NCBI RefSeq assembly: GCF_023243075.1
Contig: NZ_JALKFZ020000176.1
Span: 1 to 64,000 of the forward strand
Length of the DNA: 64,000 nucleotides
Reading direction: 5' to 3'
DNA from: Frankia sp. AiPa1
GTDB taxonomy: Bacteria > Actinomycetota > Actinomycetes > Frankiales > Frankiaceae
Notes under the pieces: generated by a model
What the model was told of the DNA's origin: nothing
The model's database searches: none
The model's input: the letters and a program-made list of their open reading frames with translations, nothing else
Part shown: positions 26,050 through 35,110 of the stretch, one piece after another
How positions within the stretch are numbered: the stretch's first letter is position 1
Layout: every line of letters begins with the position of its first letter
Position numbers and translations under genes: made by a program

Positions 26050-26997
26050 TCAGGTTGTCGCGCCGACCAGCGTGAGCAGGGTCGCCTCGGGACGGCAGCC
26101 CAGGCGGATCGGGGCGAACGGCGAGGTCCCGAGGCCAGGTGAGACGTGCAGCCAGGCGGAGGTGCCGCCGCCGTACCGGGACAGACCGCGGGCCCGGGAG
26201 CGGTCCAGCCCGCAGTTGGTCACCATCGCGCCGACGCCGGGCAGACGGATCTGCCCACCATGGGTGTGGCCGGACAGGACGAGCCGCACCCCGTCCGCGA
26301 CGAACGCGTCAAGGACTCGGGGCTCGGGGGTGTGGGACAGACCGACCGCCAGATCGGTGCCGGGGCTGGGGGGCCCCGCAATCGCACCGACGCGGTCACG
26401 GCGCAGCCTGGCGTCGTCCACCCCCCGCAGATCCAGGCGCAGTCCACCGGCCTCACTGACGGCCCGGGTGTTGGTGAGATCCAGCCATCCGCTGGCGGCC
26501 GTGAGCTTGCCGGCCAGGGTGGACCAGTCCAGCGACCTGCCGTGCGGATCGGCCGGCGCCGCCCGCCGCAGGTAGCGGTGCGGACTGCGCAACGTCGGGG
26601 CGAAGTAGTCGTTGTTTCCGGGAACGAACACGCCGGGGAAGTAGAAAAGCGGCTCCAACGCGGCCAGGAGCGGGTCGCGGGCATCGTCGGCGCAGACGAG
26701 ATCCCCGGTCACCGCGACCAGGTCGGGGACAAGCCGCGCGAGCTCGGACAGCCAGGCCAGCTTGTCGACCTGACGAACGGTGATGTGCAGATCAGACAAG
26801 TGCAGCACCCGCACCGGCCGGGTCCCGGGCGACAGGACCGGGACCCGCACCCGGCGCAGCGTGTAGGACCTGCGCTCGTAGAGGCTTCCGTACGCCAGCG
26901 CCGCGACGCCCGACGCCGCAACGACGCGCAGAGCTCCGAGCGCTCTGCCTGAGCCCGCCCATGGACGCCGGACCGACCCCTGAGACCCACGACGCAT
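26050..26997 (-). CDS. Membrane-associated metallophosphoesterase
   Basis: 315-aa calcineurin-like phosphoesterase. An N-terminal hydrophobic segment (about 20-40) suggests membrane anchoring. Metal-binding motifs appear in order: D69-x-H71 (LSDLH), GDL (98-100), GNND (127-130), a later LSHTP, and GHTHGGQ. This is the YkuE/Rv3683-type subgroup; substrates in that group are not settled. It is divergent from the YqeY gene and next to the PBP, as Rv3683 is next to ponA2. Confidence 0.9.
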   Translation of the reverse strand: MRRGSQGSVRRPWAGSGRALGALRVVAASGVAALAYGSLYERRSYTLRRVRVPVLSPGTRPVRVLHLSDLHITVRQVDKLAWLSELARLVPDLVAVTGDLVCADDARDPLLAALEPLFYFPGVFVPGNNDYFAPTLRSPHRYLRRAAPADPHGRSLDWSTLAGKLTAASGWLDLTNTRAVSEAGGLRLDLRGVDDARLRRDRVGAIAGPPSPGTDLAVGLSHTPEPRVLDAFVADGVRLVLSGHTHGGQIRLPGVGAMVTNCGLDRSRARGLSRYGGGTSAWLHVSPGLGTSPFAPIRLGCRPEATLLTLVGATT

Positions 26998-27245
26998 CCA
27001 GATCAGACCTTTCCCGGGGAGCCCGATTTCGGGGATCCCCGACCTCTAGCGGCATCTGCGATGTGCCGGCACCTTTGGGCCTCGCCCCGTCCGTGCCGGT
27101 GTCCCCACCGTCTCACCCCGGCCACCGCTCGGCCCGCCGGGCGCGGCCCGGACACCGACGCGGCGCCCGGCCTGACACCATCGTCGTCGCCGACCCGTGG
27201 TCGAACGTGACCAGCCCGCCGCCCGGACCATAGGCTGCGTTGACT

Positions 27246-27740
27246 ATGAGCACCCCGACGGAGCCCGGCCCACGTGCGGAGCCCGGCCCACTGCAGCAGC
27301 GCCTGCGCGCCGATCTGACGGTCGCGATGAAATCCCGTGACGAGCTACGGACGGCCACGCTGCGCCTGACGCTCGCCGCCGTGAAGGACGCGGAGGTCGC
27401 CGGCGACACCGCACGTACCCTCGACGACGCGGAGGTCCTGAAGGTCCTCACCCGCGAGGTGAAAAAGCGCCGCGAGGCTGCCGATGCCTATGCCGCGGCC
27501 GGACGGGACGAGGCCGCCGAGCGGGAACGTGCCGAGGGCGAGGTGCTCGGCGAGTACCTGCCCCGCCAGCTCGGCGAGGACGAGCTGGCCGCGATCATCG
27601 ACCGGGTACTCGGCGAACTGGGGCTCACCGGTCCAAGGGCGATCGGGCCCGTCATGAAGTCGGTGCAGGCGGAGGTCGCCGGCCGGGCCGACGGCGGACG
27701 GGTTGCCGCCCTGGTCAAGGCCCGCCTCGCCAGCACCTGA
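27246..27740 (+). CDS. YqeY-like GatB/E domain protein
   Basis: 164-aa YqeY family protein, similar to the tRNA-binding tail domain of the GatB amidotransferase subunit. Typical features are LRADLTVAMKSRDELRTATLRLTLAAVKDAEV, VKKRREAADAYAAAGR and EYLPRQLGEDEL. TTG 27240 is an alternative start; neither has a strong Shine-Dalgarno. It is convergent with the PBP gene. Role in the cell is unclear; a link with tRNA or aminoacylation is assumed from GatB. Confidence 0.9.
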   Translation: MSTPTEPGPRAEPGPLQQRLRADLTVAMKSRDELRTATLRLTLAAVKDAEVAGDTARTLDDAEVLKVLTREVKKRREAADAYAAAGRDEAAERERAEGEVLGEYLPRQLGEDELAAIIDRVLGELGLTGPRAIGPVMKSVQAEVAGRADGGRVAALVKARLAST

Positions 27741-27786
27741 ACACAGCGGCCGGACGCCGTCGTCAGGCCGCTCGCTCGGGCCGCGC

Positions 27787-30339
27787 TCAGCGCGGACGGT
27801 TGCGCCGGTTGGGACTCAGGGCCGGCTGGGCCCCACCAAGCGTGGCCCCGAGCTGGGAGCGGGGGAAGAACTGCGCCAGGATGCCGGGCCCGTCCGGCGC
27901 GGCGCCGAGGCCGATGCCGCCGGACGGCGCGCCACCGGGCAGCACTGGGGCGCCGGTAAGTCCGCCGGAGATCGCCAGGTGAATCTCGGTGTTCAGGGAC
28001 ACGACGCTGCCGGCGGCCGGCGTCATGGACACCACGATCCCCGGCTGGGCGGGCCAGACCACGGGCTGCGAGGACACGTGGAAGCCCTGCTGGACCAGAA
28101 TCTGCTCGGCCACCGACTGCTGCTGGCCGACGACGTTCGGGACCGGTTTCGTCGGGACCTGCGGCTGGGTGCCGTCCTCCGGCGGGAGGGGCGCGACCGG
28201 GAGGTTGAGCCCGCTGATCGTCCGCGTCATGGTGCGGGCCCAGATCTGGGCCGGATAGCCGCCGCCGAACACGTTGCGGCCGAGCACGTCCGTCAGAGGA
28301 TGAGCGGTCGGGCCACGCGGGTCGGCGAGAGTCACCGCGGTGGCGAGCTGCGGGATGTAGCCGGCGAACGAGGCGGTGCTGAAGCCCTCGGCGGTACCGG
28401 TCTTGCCCGCGGCCGGCCGGCCGATCTGCGCGTTGCCGCTGGCGGTGCCGTGGCTGATGACGCCCTCCAGCACCGAGCTCACCGTGTCGACGATCTTCGG
28501 GTCGAGCACCTGTTCGCAGGGTGCGCCGGCATTGAACGGCAGCGGCCGGTCGGCACCGCCGACCCGCTGGCTGATCGCGGTGACGGTGCGGGGATCGCAC
28601 TTGCGGCCGCGGGCCGCGAGCGTCGAGTACGCGGTCGCGAGGTCAAGCGTGCTGATCTCGTTCGACCCCAGGATTGACGACCCGTCCGACGGGCTGATGC
28701 CGTTGACGCCCTTGCAGGCGGGATCGTCGTTGCCCTGCTGGCGGATCCGGCAGGAGGTGACACCCAGGTCGCGGGCGATCTGCGCGGTGCGTAGGACGCC
28801 GAGCTTCTCCGCGAGCTGGATGTAGTAGGTGTTGACCGAGTTCCAGGTCGCGGTGGTCAGCGAGTAGAAGCCGTCCTCGCTGGGATCGGCGTTCCCGTAG
28901 CAGTCGTCCGGCTGCGGGTTCGGGAAGACGTTGGAGTGATAGCAGACCGGGGCGTGCAGCGTCGTCGACAGCGGCATTCCGGCCTTGAGCGCGGAGATGA
29001 GTGTGAAGACCTTGAAGGTGGAACCGGGGCTGAACGAGTCCTCGTCGGTCGGATAGACCTCCTTGGTGTGGACGAAGTCGGTGGACAGGCTCGACGGTTT
29101 GCCGTCGTCGGTCGGGCCGTACTCCCGGTTTTCGGCGACGGCGAGCACCTGGCCGGTACCCGGCTGCATCATGACGACCCCCGCCGCGACCCGGTTGCCG
29201 ACCGGGATGACCTCGCTCGCGGCGGACTGGGCAGCCTGCTCGGCGACCGGATCCAACGTGGTTCTGATGGTCAGGCCGCCCTCGAACAGCAACCTTCGCG
29301 CGCCGTCCTCGGTCGGGGCGAAGGTTCTGTCGTTGAGGAGATCGTCGCGGACCATCGCGCAGAAGAACGGGGCGGTGGAGTCCGCGCACGGGTCGGCCGA
29401 GCGGGCCGGCCGGTCGAGTGCCACCGGGCTGTTGTGCGCGGCGCGGAAGTCGGCATCGCTGACATGGTGCAACTCGCGCATCCGGTCGAGCACCACGTTG
29501 CGCCGTTCCCGGGCCGCGTCCGGGTGCAGCACCGGGTTGTAGGCGGTGGGGTTCTTCACCAGGCCGGCGAGCAGCGCCGCCTGCGGCAGGGTGAGCTTGT
29601 CGACGTCGACGTTGAAGTAGTGCTTCGCGGCGACCTGGATGCCATAGGCGCCGTCGCCGAAATAGGCGATGTTGAGATAGCGCTCGAGGATCTCGTCCTT
29701 ACTCAGGTGTGCTTCCAGGTAAAGCGCGTAGCGGGCCTCGCGAAGCTTGCGTTTCACCGTCTGCTCGGTGGCGGCGTGGCGTTGCGCGGCGGTGCTCGCC
29801 GACATCAGCAGGACGTTCTTGACGTACTGCTGGGTCAGTGTCGACCCGCCCTGGGTCACCTCGCCGCTCTCCCGGTTGGTGAGGTAGGCGCGAATGAGGC
29901 CCTTGTAGTCGAGCCCGTCGTGCTCATAGAACCGCGAGTCCTCGATGTCGACGATCGCCTGGCGCATCACCTGCGGCACCCGGCCGAGCGAGACGACCTC
30001 TCGGTCCTGCTCGCCCGACAGCACGGCGATCTGGTTTCCCCGTGCGTCCAGGATCCGGGACGCCTGCGCGAGCGGGGGCACGACCAGGTTCTCCGGCAAC
30101 CCGAGGAAGTCATCGGCGCCATGCTTGGCGGTCAGACCGACCGCACCGACCACCGGCAGCGCGAGCAGGCCGACGAGCACGCCGGCCACGATGCTGATCA
30201 GACCGGCGCCGGACAGCCTGCGGGCCAGGGTCACCGCGGGGTGCCGACGCAGGCCCGTGCGGCCCTGTGCGCCGTAACCGGGACGATAGAGCCGTCTTGC
30301 TGACCCGTCGGGCGCCGCCGACCCGGGGGGCGTGGTCAT
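27787..30339 (-). CDS. Bifunctional class A penicillin-binding protein with PASTA
   Basis: 850-aa peptidoglycan synthase resembling mycobacterial PonA2. A basic cytoplasmic tail and a membrane segment (about 45-70) are followed by a GT51 glycosyltransferase domain with EDSRFYEHDG and QGGSTLTQQYVKN. The transpeptidase domain has the active-site Ser in SPGSTFKV, SVN in WNSVNTYY, and KTGTAEG. A single PASTA domain (VPNVVGQQQSVAEQIL...TPAAGSVV) and a Gly/Pro tail complete it. GGAGG eight bases before ATG 30339 supports the start. It is divergent from the WhiB4-like gene, the ponA2/whiB4 arrangement of mycobacteria. Confidence 0.95.
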   Translation of the reverse strand: MTTPPGSAAPDGSARRLYRPGYGAQGRTGLRRHPAVTLARRLSGAGLISIVAGVLVGLLALPVVGAVGLTAKHGADDFLGLPENLVVPPLAQASRILDARGNQIAVLSGEQDREVVSLGRVPQVMRQAIVDIEDSRFYEHDGLDYKGLIRAYLTNRESGEVTQGGSTLTQQYVKNVLLMSASTAAQRHAATEQTVKRKLREARYALYLEAHLSKDEILERYLNIAYFGDGAYGIQVAAKHYFNVDVDKLTLPQAALLAGLVKNPTAYNPVLHPDAARERRNVVLDRMRELHHVSDADFRAAHNSPVALDRPARSADPCADSTAPFFCAMVRDDLLNDRTFAPTEDGARRLLFEGGLTIRTTLDPVAEQAAQSAASEVIPVGNRVAAGVVMMQPGTGQVLAVAENREYGPTDDGKPSSLSTDFVHTKEVYPTDEDSFSPGSTFKVFTLISALKAGMPLSTTLHAPVCYHSNVFPNPQPDDCYGNADPSEDGFYSLTTATWNSVNTYYIQLAEKLGVLRTAQIARDLGVTSCRIRQQGNDDPACKGVNGISPSDGSSILGSNEISTLDLATAYSTLAARGRKCDPRTVTAISQRVGGADRPLPFNAGAPCEQVLDPKIVDTVSSVLEGVISHGTASGNAQIGRPAAGKTGTAEGFSTASFAGYIPQLATAVTLADPRGPTAHPLTDVLGRNVFGGGYPAQIWARTMTRTISGLNLPVAPLPPEDGTQPQVPTKPVPNVVGQQQSVAEQILVQQGFHVSSQPVVWPAQPGIVVSMTPAAGSVVSLNTEIHLAISGGLTGAPVLPGGAPSGGIGLGAAPDGPGILAQFFPRSQLGATLGGAQPALSPNRRNRPR

Positions 30340-30889
30340 CGACGGACCTCCGTCCAGCCAGGCCGGGACACCAGTCGAAGCATACGGGCCAACATCTGAT
30401 CAACCACGCCCGGCCCGGAGAACAGGCCGGTACAACTACGGATGAACGTCCCGCCTGAGCCGCCAAAACCGACCTGACCTGGGACAGGATCACTCCTGAC
30501 AGTCGGGGCACCGGAGGCCGACGCGGGCGAGCCTCGGACCAGCGTGACGACTTCCACATCAACCATTCCCTGAGCGCCTCTCGACGAGCCACCATCGAGC
30601 CATCCCCGCCGACGCCCCGCCGCGCGTGATCACATGTCCGGCCGGCCGCGGGGCGATGGAGTCGCTACGGCGACACGGTGGAGACATCCGATCGTCACGC
30701 AAGCGACATACGGCTGTCACAGACAGCACTACCGCCGCGATCGGGATCAATGGCCCGGACTAGTCATTTGGACAACCACCCGTGTGGGGTCTGGGCCGTG
30801 GCCACGCCACTCCGTACGGTTTCGGGTCAACGCCACGTCACCACCCGCACGGGCCCCCTGACCCGGACTCGAGAAGAAAGGCAGGTGGC
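30340..30889. other. Divergent PBP / whiB intergenic region
   Basis: 550 bp. A 76-codon minus-strand ORF (30336-30566, MVDVEVVTLVRG...) ends in an ATGA overlap with the PBP start and could be a small coupled gene, but its ribosome binding site is poor and it shows no family resemblance. The rest should hold the promoters of both divergent genes; none is clear. Confidence 0.4.
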
Positions 30890-31243
30890 ATGACCAGAAG
30901 CCTGGCCCCCGCCGTCAGTCCCCTTCGTGCCAACCCGACCCGCCTGGTGGGCTCCACCGTCGACGGCGACTGGACGGCCCATGCCGCCTGTCGCGACCTC
31001 GACCCGGATGAGCTGTTCGTCCAGGGCGCCGCCCAGAACCGGGTGAAGACCCGGTGCTTCGGCTGCGCCGTCCGTACCGAGTGCCTCGCCGACGCGCTTG
31101 ACAACCATGTCGAGTTCGGTGTTTGGGGTGGTATGACCGAACGGGAGCGCCGCGCGCTGCTGCGTCGCCGCCCGGACGTCACGTCCTGGCGCAAGCTGCT
31201 CGCAGACGCCCAGGCCGATCACCGGTCCGCATCCGCCGGGTAA
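30890..31243 (+). CDS. WhiB-family iron-sulfur regulator (WhiB4-like)
   Basis: 117-aa Wbl protein. The four cluster cysteines are C34 (AACRD), C56, C59 and C65 (RCFGCAVRTEC), coordinating an oxygen/NO-sensitive 4Fe-4S. The GVWGG turn at 77-81 and basic C-terminus (ERERRALLRRRP) are the DNA-contacting part. Start ATG 30890 has AGGTGG upstream. Position between the PBP and ArsA pair matches whiB4 of M. tuberculosis, a redox-responsive regulator. The assignment to the WhiB4 subgroup rests on synteny. Confidence 0.93.
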   Translation: MTRSLAPAVSPLRANPTRLVGSTVDGDWTAHAACRDLDPDELFVQGAAQNRVKTRCFGCAVRTECLADALDNHVEFGVWGGMTERERRALLRRRPDVTSWRKLLADAQADHRSASAG

Positions 31244-31452
31244 CGGCCGGCCGCGCCCGACCCACCCGCGCCCGGTTCCGCCCGAGGACAACGACGTCCC
31301 GGACCGGACCGCAGGACCCCCGCTCAGTATCGCGGTCGCCTGCCGCCTGACCAGCCACGTGGCGCCTGGTCAGCTGTACGTTCACCGCCGAGGCCTGATC
31401 GCGATCCGCCCCCCTGCGGGCTGGTCGCATCCCCGCCTGGCCCACCATCAGC

Positions 31453-32718
31453 TCAGCCGGCCTGGTCCAGCCGTTCCACGCGAGCGAGCGCGTCACCGAT
31501 CTCCCGAAGGCCCTCGAGGTCGTGCACGTCCTCGGCCAGCGCCTCCACCTCCACCAGCGGGGTGTCCGGATGGGCGCTGGTGAATCGCTCCCGTAGCCTG
31601 GCCTCCCGGCTGGCGAGCCGGACCCGTTCCGCATGGATACGCAGGACCGCCGCTGCCAGGGGATGCTCCCGATGCTCGTCGAGGTTCTCGGCGGCGGCGA
31701 GGCTGCGCTCGACCGTAAGCGTCGACGCGTTGCTGTGATGTGTCCGGTTGACCACCAGACCCGCCAGCGGCATGCCGTCGGCGTCGAGCCGGTCGACGAA
31801 GTAGGACGCCTCGCGCAACGCCGCGGCCTCGGGGGCGGCGACCACCACGAAGGACGTGCCCTGCTCGCCGAGCAACCGGTAGGTCTGCTCGGCCCGAGCC
31901 CGGAACCCGCCGAACATCGTCTCCAACGCGGCGACGAACTGGCTCAGGTCGGTCAGCAGCTGTGCCCCGAGCACTTTCGTCAGCACCTTGGTGAACATTC
32001 CGAGGCCAGCTCCGACGATCTTCGCGTAGGCCCGGCCACCGGCCTTCGCCGGTACCAGCAACACCCGCAGCAGGCGCCCGTCGAGGAACGTGCCGAGCCG
32101 GGTGGGCGCGTCGAGGAAGTCGAGCGCCGAGCGGGTCGGCGGGGTGTCGACGACGATGAGATCCCACTCGCCGGTGGCATCGAGCTGGCCGAGCTTCTCC
32201 ATCGCCATGTACTCCTGCGTCCCGGAGAAGGACGAGGACAGCGACTGGTAGAAGGGGTTGTCGAGCAGGGCCCGGGCCCGCTCCGGCGAGCTGTGCGCGA
32301 GGACGATCTCGTCGAACGTCCGTTTCATATCCAACATCATCGCGTCGAGGCTGCCGCCGGCGGAATCGTCGATCCCGGCCACTTCACACGGCGTGTTGTC
32401 CAACGCCGTCAGACCCAGCGACTGGGCCAGCCGGCGCGCCGGGTCGATCGTCAGTACGACGACGATGCGCCCGCGTTCGGCCGCCCGCAGCGCCAGCGCC
32501 GCTGCCGTGGTGGTCTTGCCCACACCGCCAGAGCCGCAGCAGACGATGATCCGCTCGGTGTCGAGCATCTCGTCCACGTCGAACAACGGAACCCCGACCG
32601 GATGTGGACGCATCGGGCGGGCGGCTCCCGGCGAGCCCTTCGCCGCCCGTCCTGCCGACGACCCTCCGGCTGACGGCCCTCCGGCTGACGATCTCGATTT
32701 CACGGCCACCGCGCTCAC
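31453..32718 (-). CDS. ArsA/GET3-like ATPase (second of pair)
   Basis: 421-aa P-loop ATPase of the ArsA family. Deviant Walker A GSGGVGKTTT spans 62-71, the DPARRLAQSLG and VVDTPPTRSALDFLD segments are switch regions. The first 45 residues are low complexity. It overlaps the upstream ArsA gene by four bases, so the two are coupled; ortholog by position of Rv3680. ArsA partners usually form pseudo-symmetric dimers, and the mycobacterial pair has been linked to WhiB/stress and anion handling; substrate here unknown. No arsenite-specific Cys triad was noted. Confidence 0.9.
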   Translation of the reverse strand: MSAVAVKSRSSAGGPSAGGSSAGRAAKGSPGAARPMRPHPVGVPLFDVDEMLDTERIIVCCGSGGVGKTTTAAALALRAAERGRIVVVLTIDPARRLAQSLGLTALDNTPCEVAGIDDSAGGSLDAMMLDMKRTFDEIVLAHSSPERARALLDNPFYQSLSSSFSGTQEYMAMEKLGQLDATGEWDLIVVDTPPTRSALDFLDAPTRLGTFLDGRLLRVLLVPAKAGGRAYAKIVGAGLGMFTKVLTKVLGAQLLTDLSQFVAALETMFGGFRARAEQTYRLLGEQGTSFVVVAAPEAAALREASYFVDRLDADGMPLAGLVVNRTHHSNASTLTVERSLAAAENLDEHREHPLAAAVLRIHAERVRLASREARLRERFTSAHPDTPLVEVEALAEDVHDLEGLREIGDALARVERLDQAG

Positions 32719-33743
32719 CCAACCATCTGCTGGGCCCGCAGCAGCTCGGCGAACCGGTAGACCGTGCCAAGATCGACACCATCGGCCATCAGGGGCACCT
32801 CGTAGACGGGGCGACCAAGCGCCATGATCTCGGCCCGCTGGCCCGCCTCGAGCGCGACCCGGTCCGCGTGCTGAGCGGCCTCCCAGACCAGCGCCTCGAC
32901 CAGCTCGGACGTGGGTTCCACGCCGGTTTCCTTGATACCCGCGGCGATCTCCTCGCGGTCGAGCTCACCCCGCCGGGCCAGCCTGGACTCCTTGGCTCTG
33001 AGCATCGGCAGGCGGGCCATGTTGACGATGACCCCGCCCAGCGGCAGCCCGGCCGCGGAGAGCTCGGCCACGCCGTCCACGGTCTCCTGGACCGGCATCT
33101 CCTCCAGCAGCGTCACCAGGTGCACGGCCGCCCGCTCGGGCCGCAACACCGCCATCACGCTGTCCGCCTGCGCGCGGATCGGCCCCATCCTCGCCAGGCC
33201 CGCCACCTCCGCGGTGACGCCCAGGAACCGGGCGATCCGACCGGTGGGCGGGGCGTCCAGCACGACCGCGTCGTAGGCCATGCCGCTCGGCCGGGTGCCG
33301 TCCGGCCGGTTGACGGCCTCCTTGACCTTGCCGGTGAGCAGGACGTCGCGCACCCCGGGCGCCACCGTGGTCGCGAAGTCGACCGCGCCGATCCGACCGA
33401 GTGCCCGCCCGGCCCGGCGCAGGTTGTAGAACATCTCGAGGTACTCCAGCAGCGCCTCGTCCGCGTCGATCGCCAGCGCGAACACCTCGCCGCCCCCAGG
33501 GGCGCTCGCCACCTTTCGCTCCTGGTACGGCAGCGGCGGGGTGTCAAACAGCTGAGCGATCTGCTGGCGTCCCTCCACCTCGGTGAGCAGCACCCGCCTG
33601 CCGCCTGTGGCCAGCGCCACGGCGAGCGCACCCGCCACCGTCGTCTTTCCCGTCCCGCCCTTGCCGGTCACGATGTGCAGCCGACGTTCCCAGGGTCCGT
33701 CCGCGTCGTCGCCGTCCTCGGCCGCGCTGCGCTCGCCGCTCAC
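32715..33743 (-). CDS. ArsA/GET3-like ATPase (first of pair)
   Basis: 342 aa from GTG 33743; ATG 33803 gives 20 more residues but no better ribosome binding site. The deviant Walker A is VTGKGGTGKTT (about 24-34). EVEGRQQIAQLFDTPPLPYQE, the GAVDFATTVAPGVRDVLLTGK region and VVLDAPPTGRI are the nucleotide-sensing segments of the actinobacterial Rv3679 type. Its stop overlaps the start of the second ATPase. Probably acts with it as a heterodimer on the cytoplasmic side; cargo unknown. Confidence 0.9.
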   Translation of the reverse strand: MSGERSAAEDGDDADGPWERRLHIVTGKGGTGKTTVAGALAVALATGGRRVLLTEVEGRQQIAQLFDTPPLPYQERKVASAPGGGEVFALAIDADEALLEYLEMFYNLRRAGRALGRIGAVDFATTVAPGVRDVLLTGKVKEAVNRPDGTRPSGMAYDAVVLDAPPTGRIARFLGVTAEVAGLARMGPIRAQADSVMAVLRPERAAVHLVTLLEEMPVQETVDGVAELSAAGLPLGGVIVNMARLPMLRAKESRLARRGELDREEIAAGIKETGVEPTSELVEALVWEAAQHADRVALEAGQRAEIMALGRPVYEVPLMADGVDLGTVYRFAELLRAQQMVG

Positions 33744-33898
33744 CGGTCGACCGTACCCGGGCCGGCGCGCACTGCCACGCCACCGGGCCCGGGTCACCCC
33801 CATCGGCGTGACCGTCCGTGCCGGTGCGTCCAGCCCTCCGGGGACGCCGCGTCGAGCCGTCCGAGGACCCGCCGGTGGATGCTCTAATGTCCGGTGTC

Positions 33899-34066
33899 AT
33901 GCAGACGAAGTGGGAGTACTTCACGGCTCCGTTGCTGATCCACAACACCAAGCAGATCCTCGACACCTTCGGCGAGGATGGCTGGGAACTCGTCCAGGTC
34001 ATCCCGGCCCCCAACAACCCCGAGGGTCTTGTCGCCTATTTCAAGCGCCCCAAGGCCCAGGGCTGA
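33899..34066 (+). CDS. Small DUF4177-type protein
   Basis: 55-aa protein with the pattern KWEYFT...LIHNTKQILDTFGEDGWELV...YFKRPK typical of DUF4177 proteins; corresponds by position to Rv3678A. ATG 33899 fits family N-termini; an ATG at 33887 is also in frame. Stop is one base before the GTG of the RidA gene, implying co-translation. Function unknown. Confidence 0.85.
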   Translation: MQTKWEYFTAPLLIHNTKQILDTFGEDGWELVQVIPAPNNPEGLVAYFKRPKAQG

Positions 34067-34067
34067 G

Positions 34068-34544
34068 GTGACGACCGCGAGCGAGCGACTGGCCGATCTC
34101 GGCCTGGCCCTACCGCCGGTCGCGGCTCCGGCCGGCGCCTATGTCCCCGCGGTGCGCGACGGGGACCTCGTCTGGAGTGCCGGCCAGCTTCCCCTCGTCG
34201 ACGGTCAACTGTTGGCGACTGGTCTGGTCGGCGAGGCGGTGACACCCGAGCGGGCCGCCGAGCTTGCCCGGGTCGCCGCGTTGAACGCCCTGGCCGCGGT
34301 AGCGGCCCAGACCGGCGGGCTGGACGGGATCGGGCGGATCATCAAGATCGTCGGATTCGTCGCGAGCGCCGCCGGGTTCACCGCCCAGCCGAGCGTCGTC
34401 AACGGCGCCAGTGACCTGTTCGTCGAGATCTTCGGGGACGCCGGCCGGCATGCCCGCTCGGCGGTCGGCGTCGCCGTCCTGCCGCTGGGCGCCCCGGTGG
34501 AGATCGAGGTGATCGCCCGAGTCGCCGCCACCACACCTGCCTGA
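34068..34544 (+). CDS. RidA-family protein
   Basis: 158-aa member of the RidA/YjgF family, trimeric enzymes that hydrolyse reactive enamine/imine intermediates. Typical segments are GAYVPAVRDGDLVWSAGQLPLVDG, ALNALAAVAAQTGGLDGIGRIIKIVGFVASA and RSAVGVAVLPLGAPVEIEVIARV. The conserved catalytic Arg of canonical RidA falls at the usual C-terminal region (HARSAVGV), though this subgroup is longer. GTG 34068 follows the DUF4177 stop directly. Enzymatic activity is inferred from the family. Confidence 0.88.
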   Translation: MTTASERLADLGLALPPVAAPAGAYVPAVRDGDLVWSAGQLPLVDGQLLATGLVGEAVTPERAAELARVAALNALAAVAAQTGGLDGIGRIIKIVGFVASAAGFTAQPSVVNGASDLFVEIFGDAGRHARSAVGVAVLPLGAPVEIEVIARVAATTPA

Positions 34545-34546
34545 CC

Positions 34547-34640
34547 ACACCCGCCGACCGCACCCGCCCAGCCGCACCCGCCCGGACCGCACCCCCTCAG
34601 ACCGCACCCGCCCTAGCCGCACCCCTCCGCCCGCACCACC
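34547..34640. repeat. Degenerate CCGCACCCGCC tandem repeat
   Basis: About seven imperfect units of CCGCACCCGCC with variable spacing follow the ridA stop codon. Confidence 0.7.
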
Positions 34641-34689
34641 ACCATCCATGCCAGCTCCCATGATCACGCCCCGCGGCGGGCTACCCAGC

Positions 34690-34763
34690 AAGATCCGGCC
34701 ACGTAGGTCGCCGTGGGGGATAAATCGGGCACGAATGCCCCCACGACGACCTGCTTGGATCTT
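34690..34763. repeat. 74-bp hairpin repeat, copy B
   Basis: Palindromic element AAGATCC-n8-AGGTCG-n2-GTGGGGG, an 18-base loop, then CCCCCAC-n2-CGACCT-n4-GGATCTT. All three stem blocks pair perfectly. CCATGATC occurs on both sides (34658 and 34779) as direct repeats. Same length and ends as copies at 3847 and 58466. Confidence 0.9.
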
Positions 34764-35110
34764 GCCTGCTGGAATCGGCCATGATCGCGCTCACACGACG
34801 TGAGCGCCGGGCTCGAGCGGCTTGCGGCCGGGGCGGGTCGGAGCGGTCCCGGTCGAGGACACGTGACGGGGACACGTGACGGGGACGGACAGCGGGGACG
34901 TCGGGCCGGATGGGGAGTAGACCGTCCGGCGCCCGGTTGAGCGGGCTGCGACCTGGCTCGCGTGGAGCCGCATGCGACGGCAGGTCGAACTAGCATCAGC
35001 GGCATGGTCGACCACAAAGCCGAGCTGATCACCCGGCTGCGCCGGCCGACAGCGCGGGTCGACGGCATGCTCGACAACTCCACCCACGATGGCGACGCGG
35101 CGGGCCGGTC

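Larger units (their letters stand above)
34545..35110. other. Gap before the MBL gene
   Basis: Contains degenerate tandem CCGCACCCGCC-type repeats (about 34547-34640) and copy B of the 74-bp hairpin repeat with its CCATGATC flanks (34658-34786). A 36-codon ORF (35004-35114, MVDHKAELITRLRRP) has its stop overlapping the MBL GTG as GTGA. It could be a leader peptide but has no clear ribosome binding site. Confidence 0.5.
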
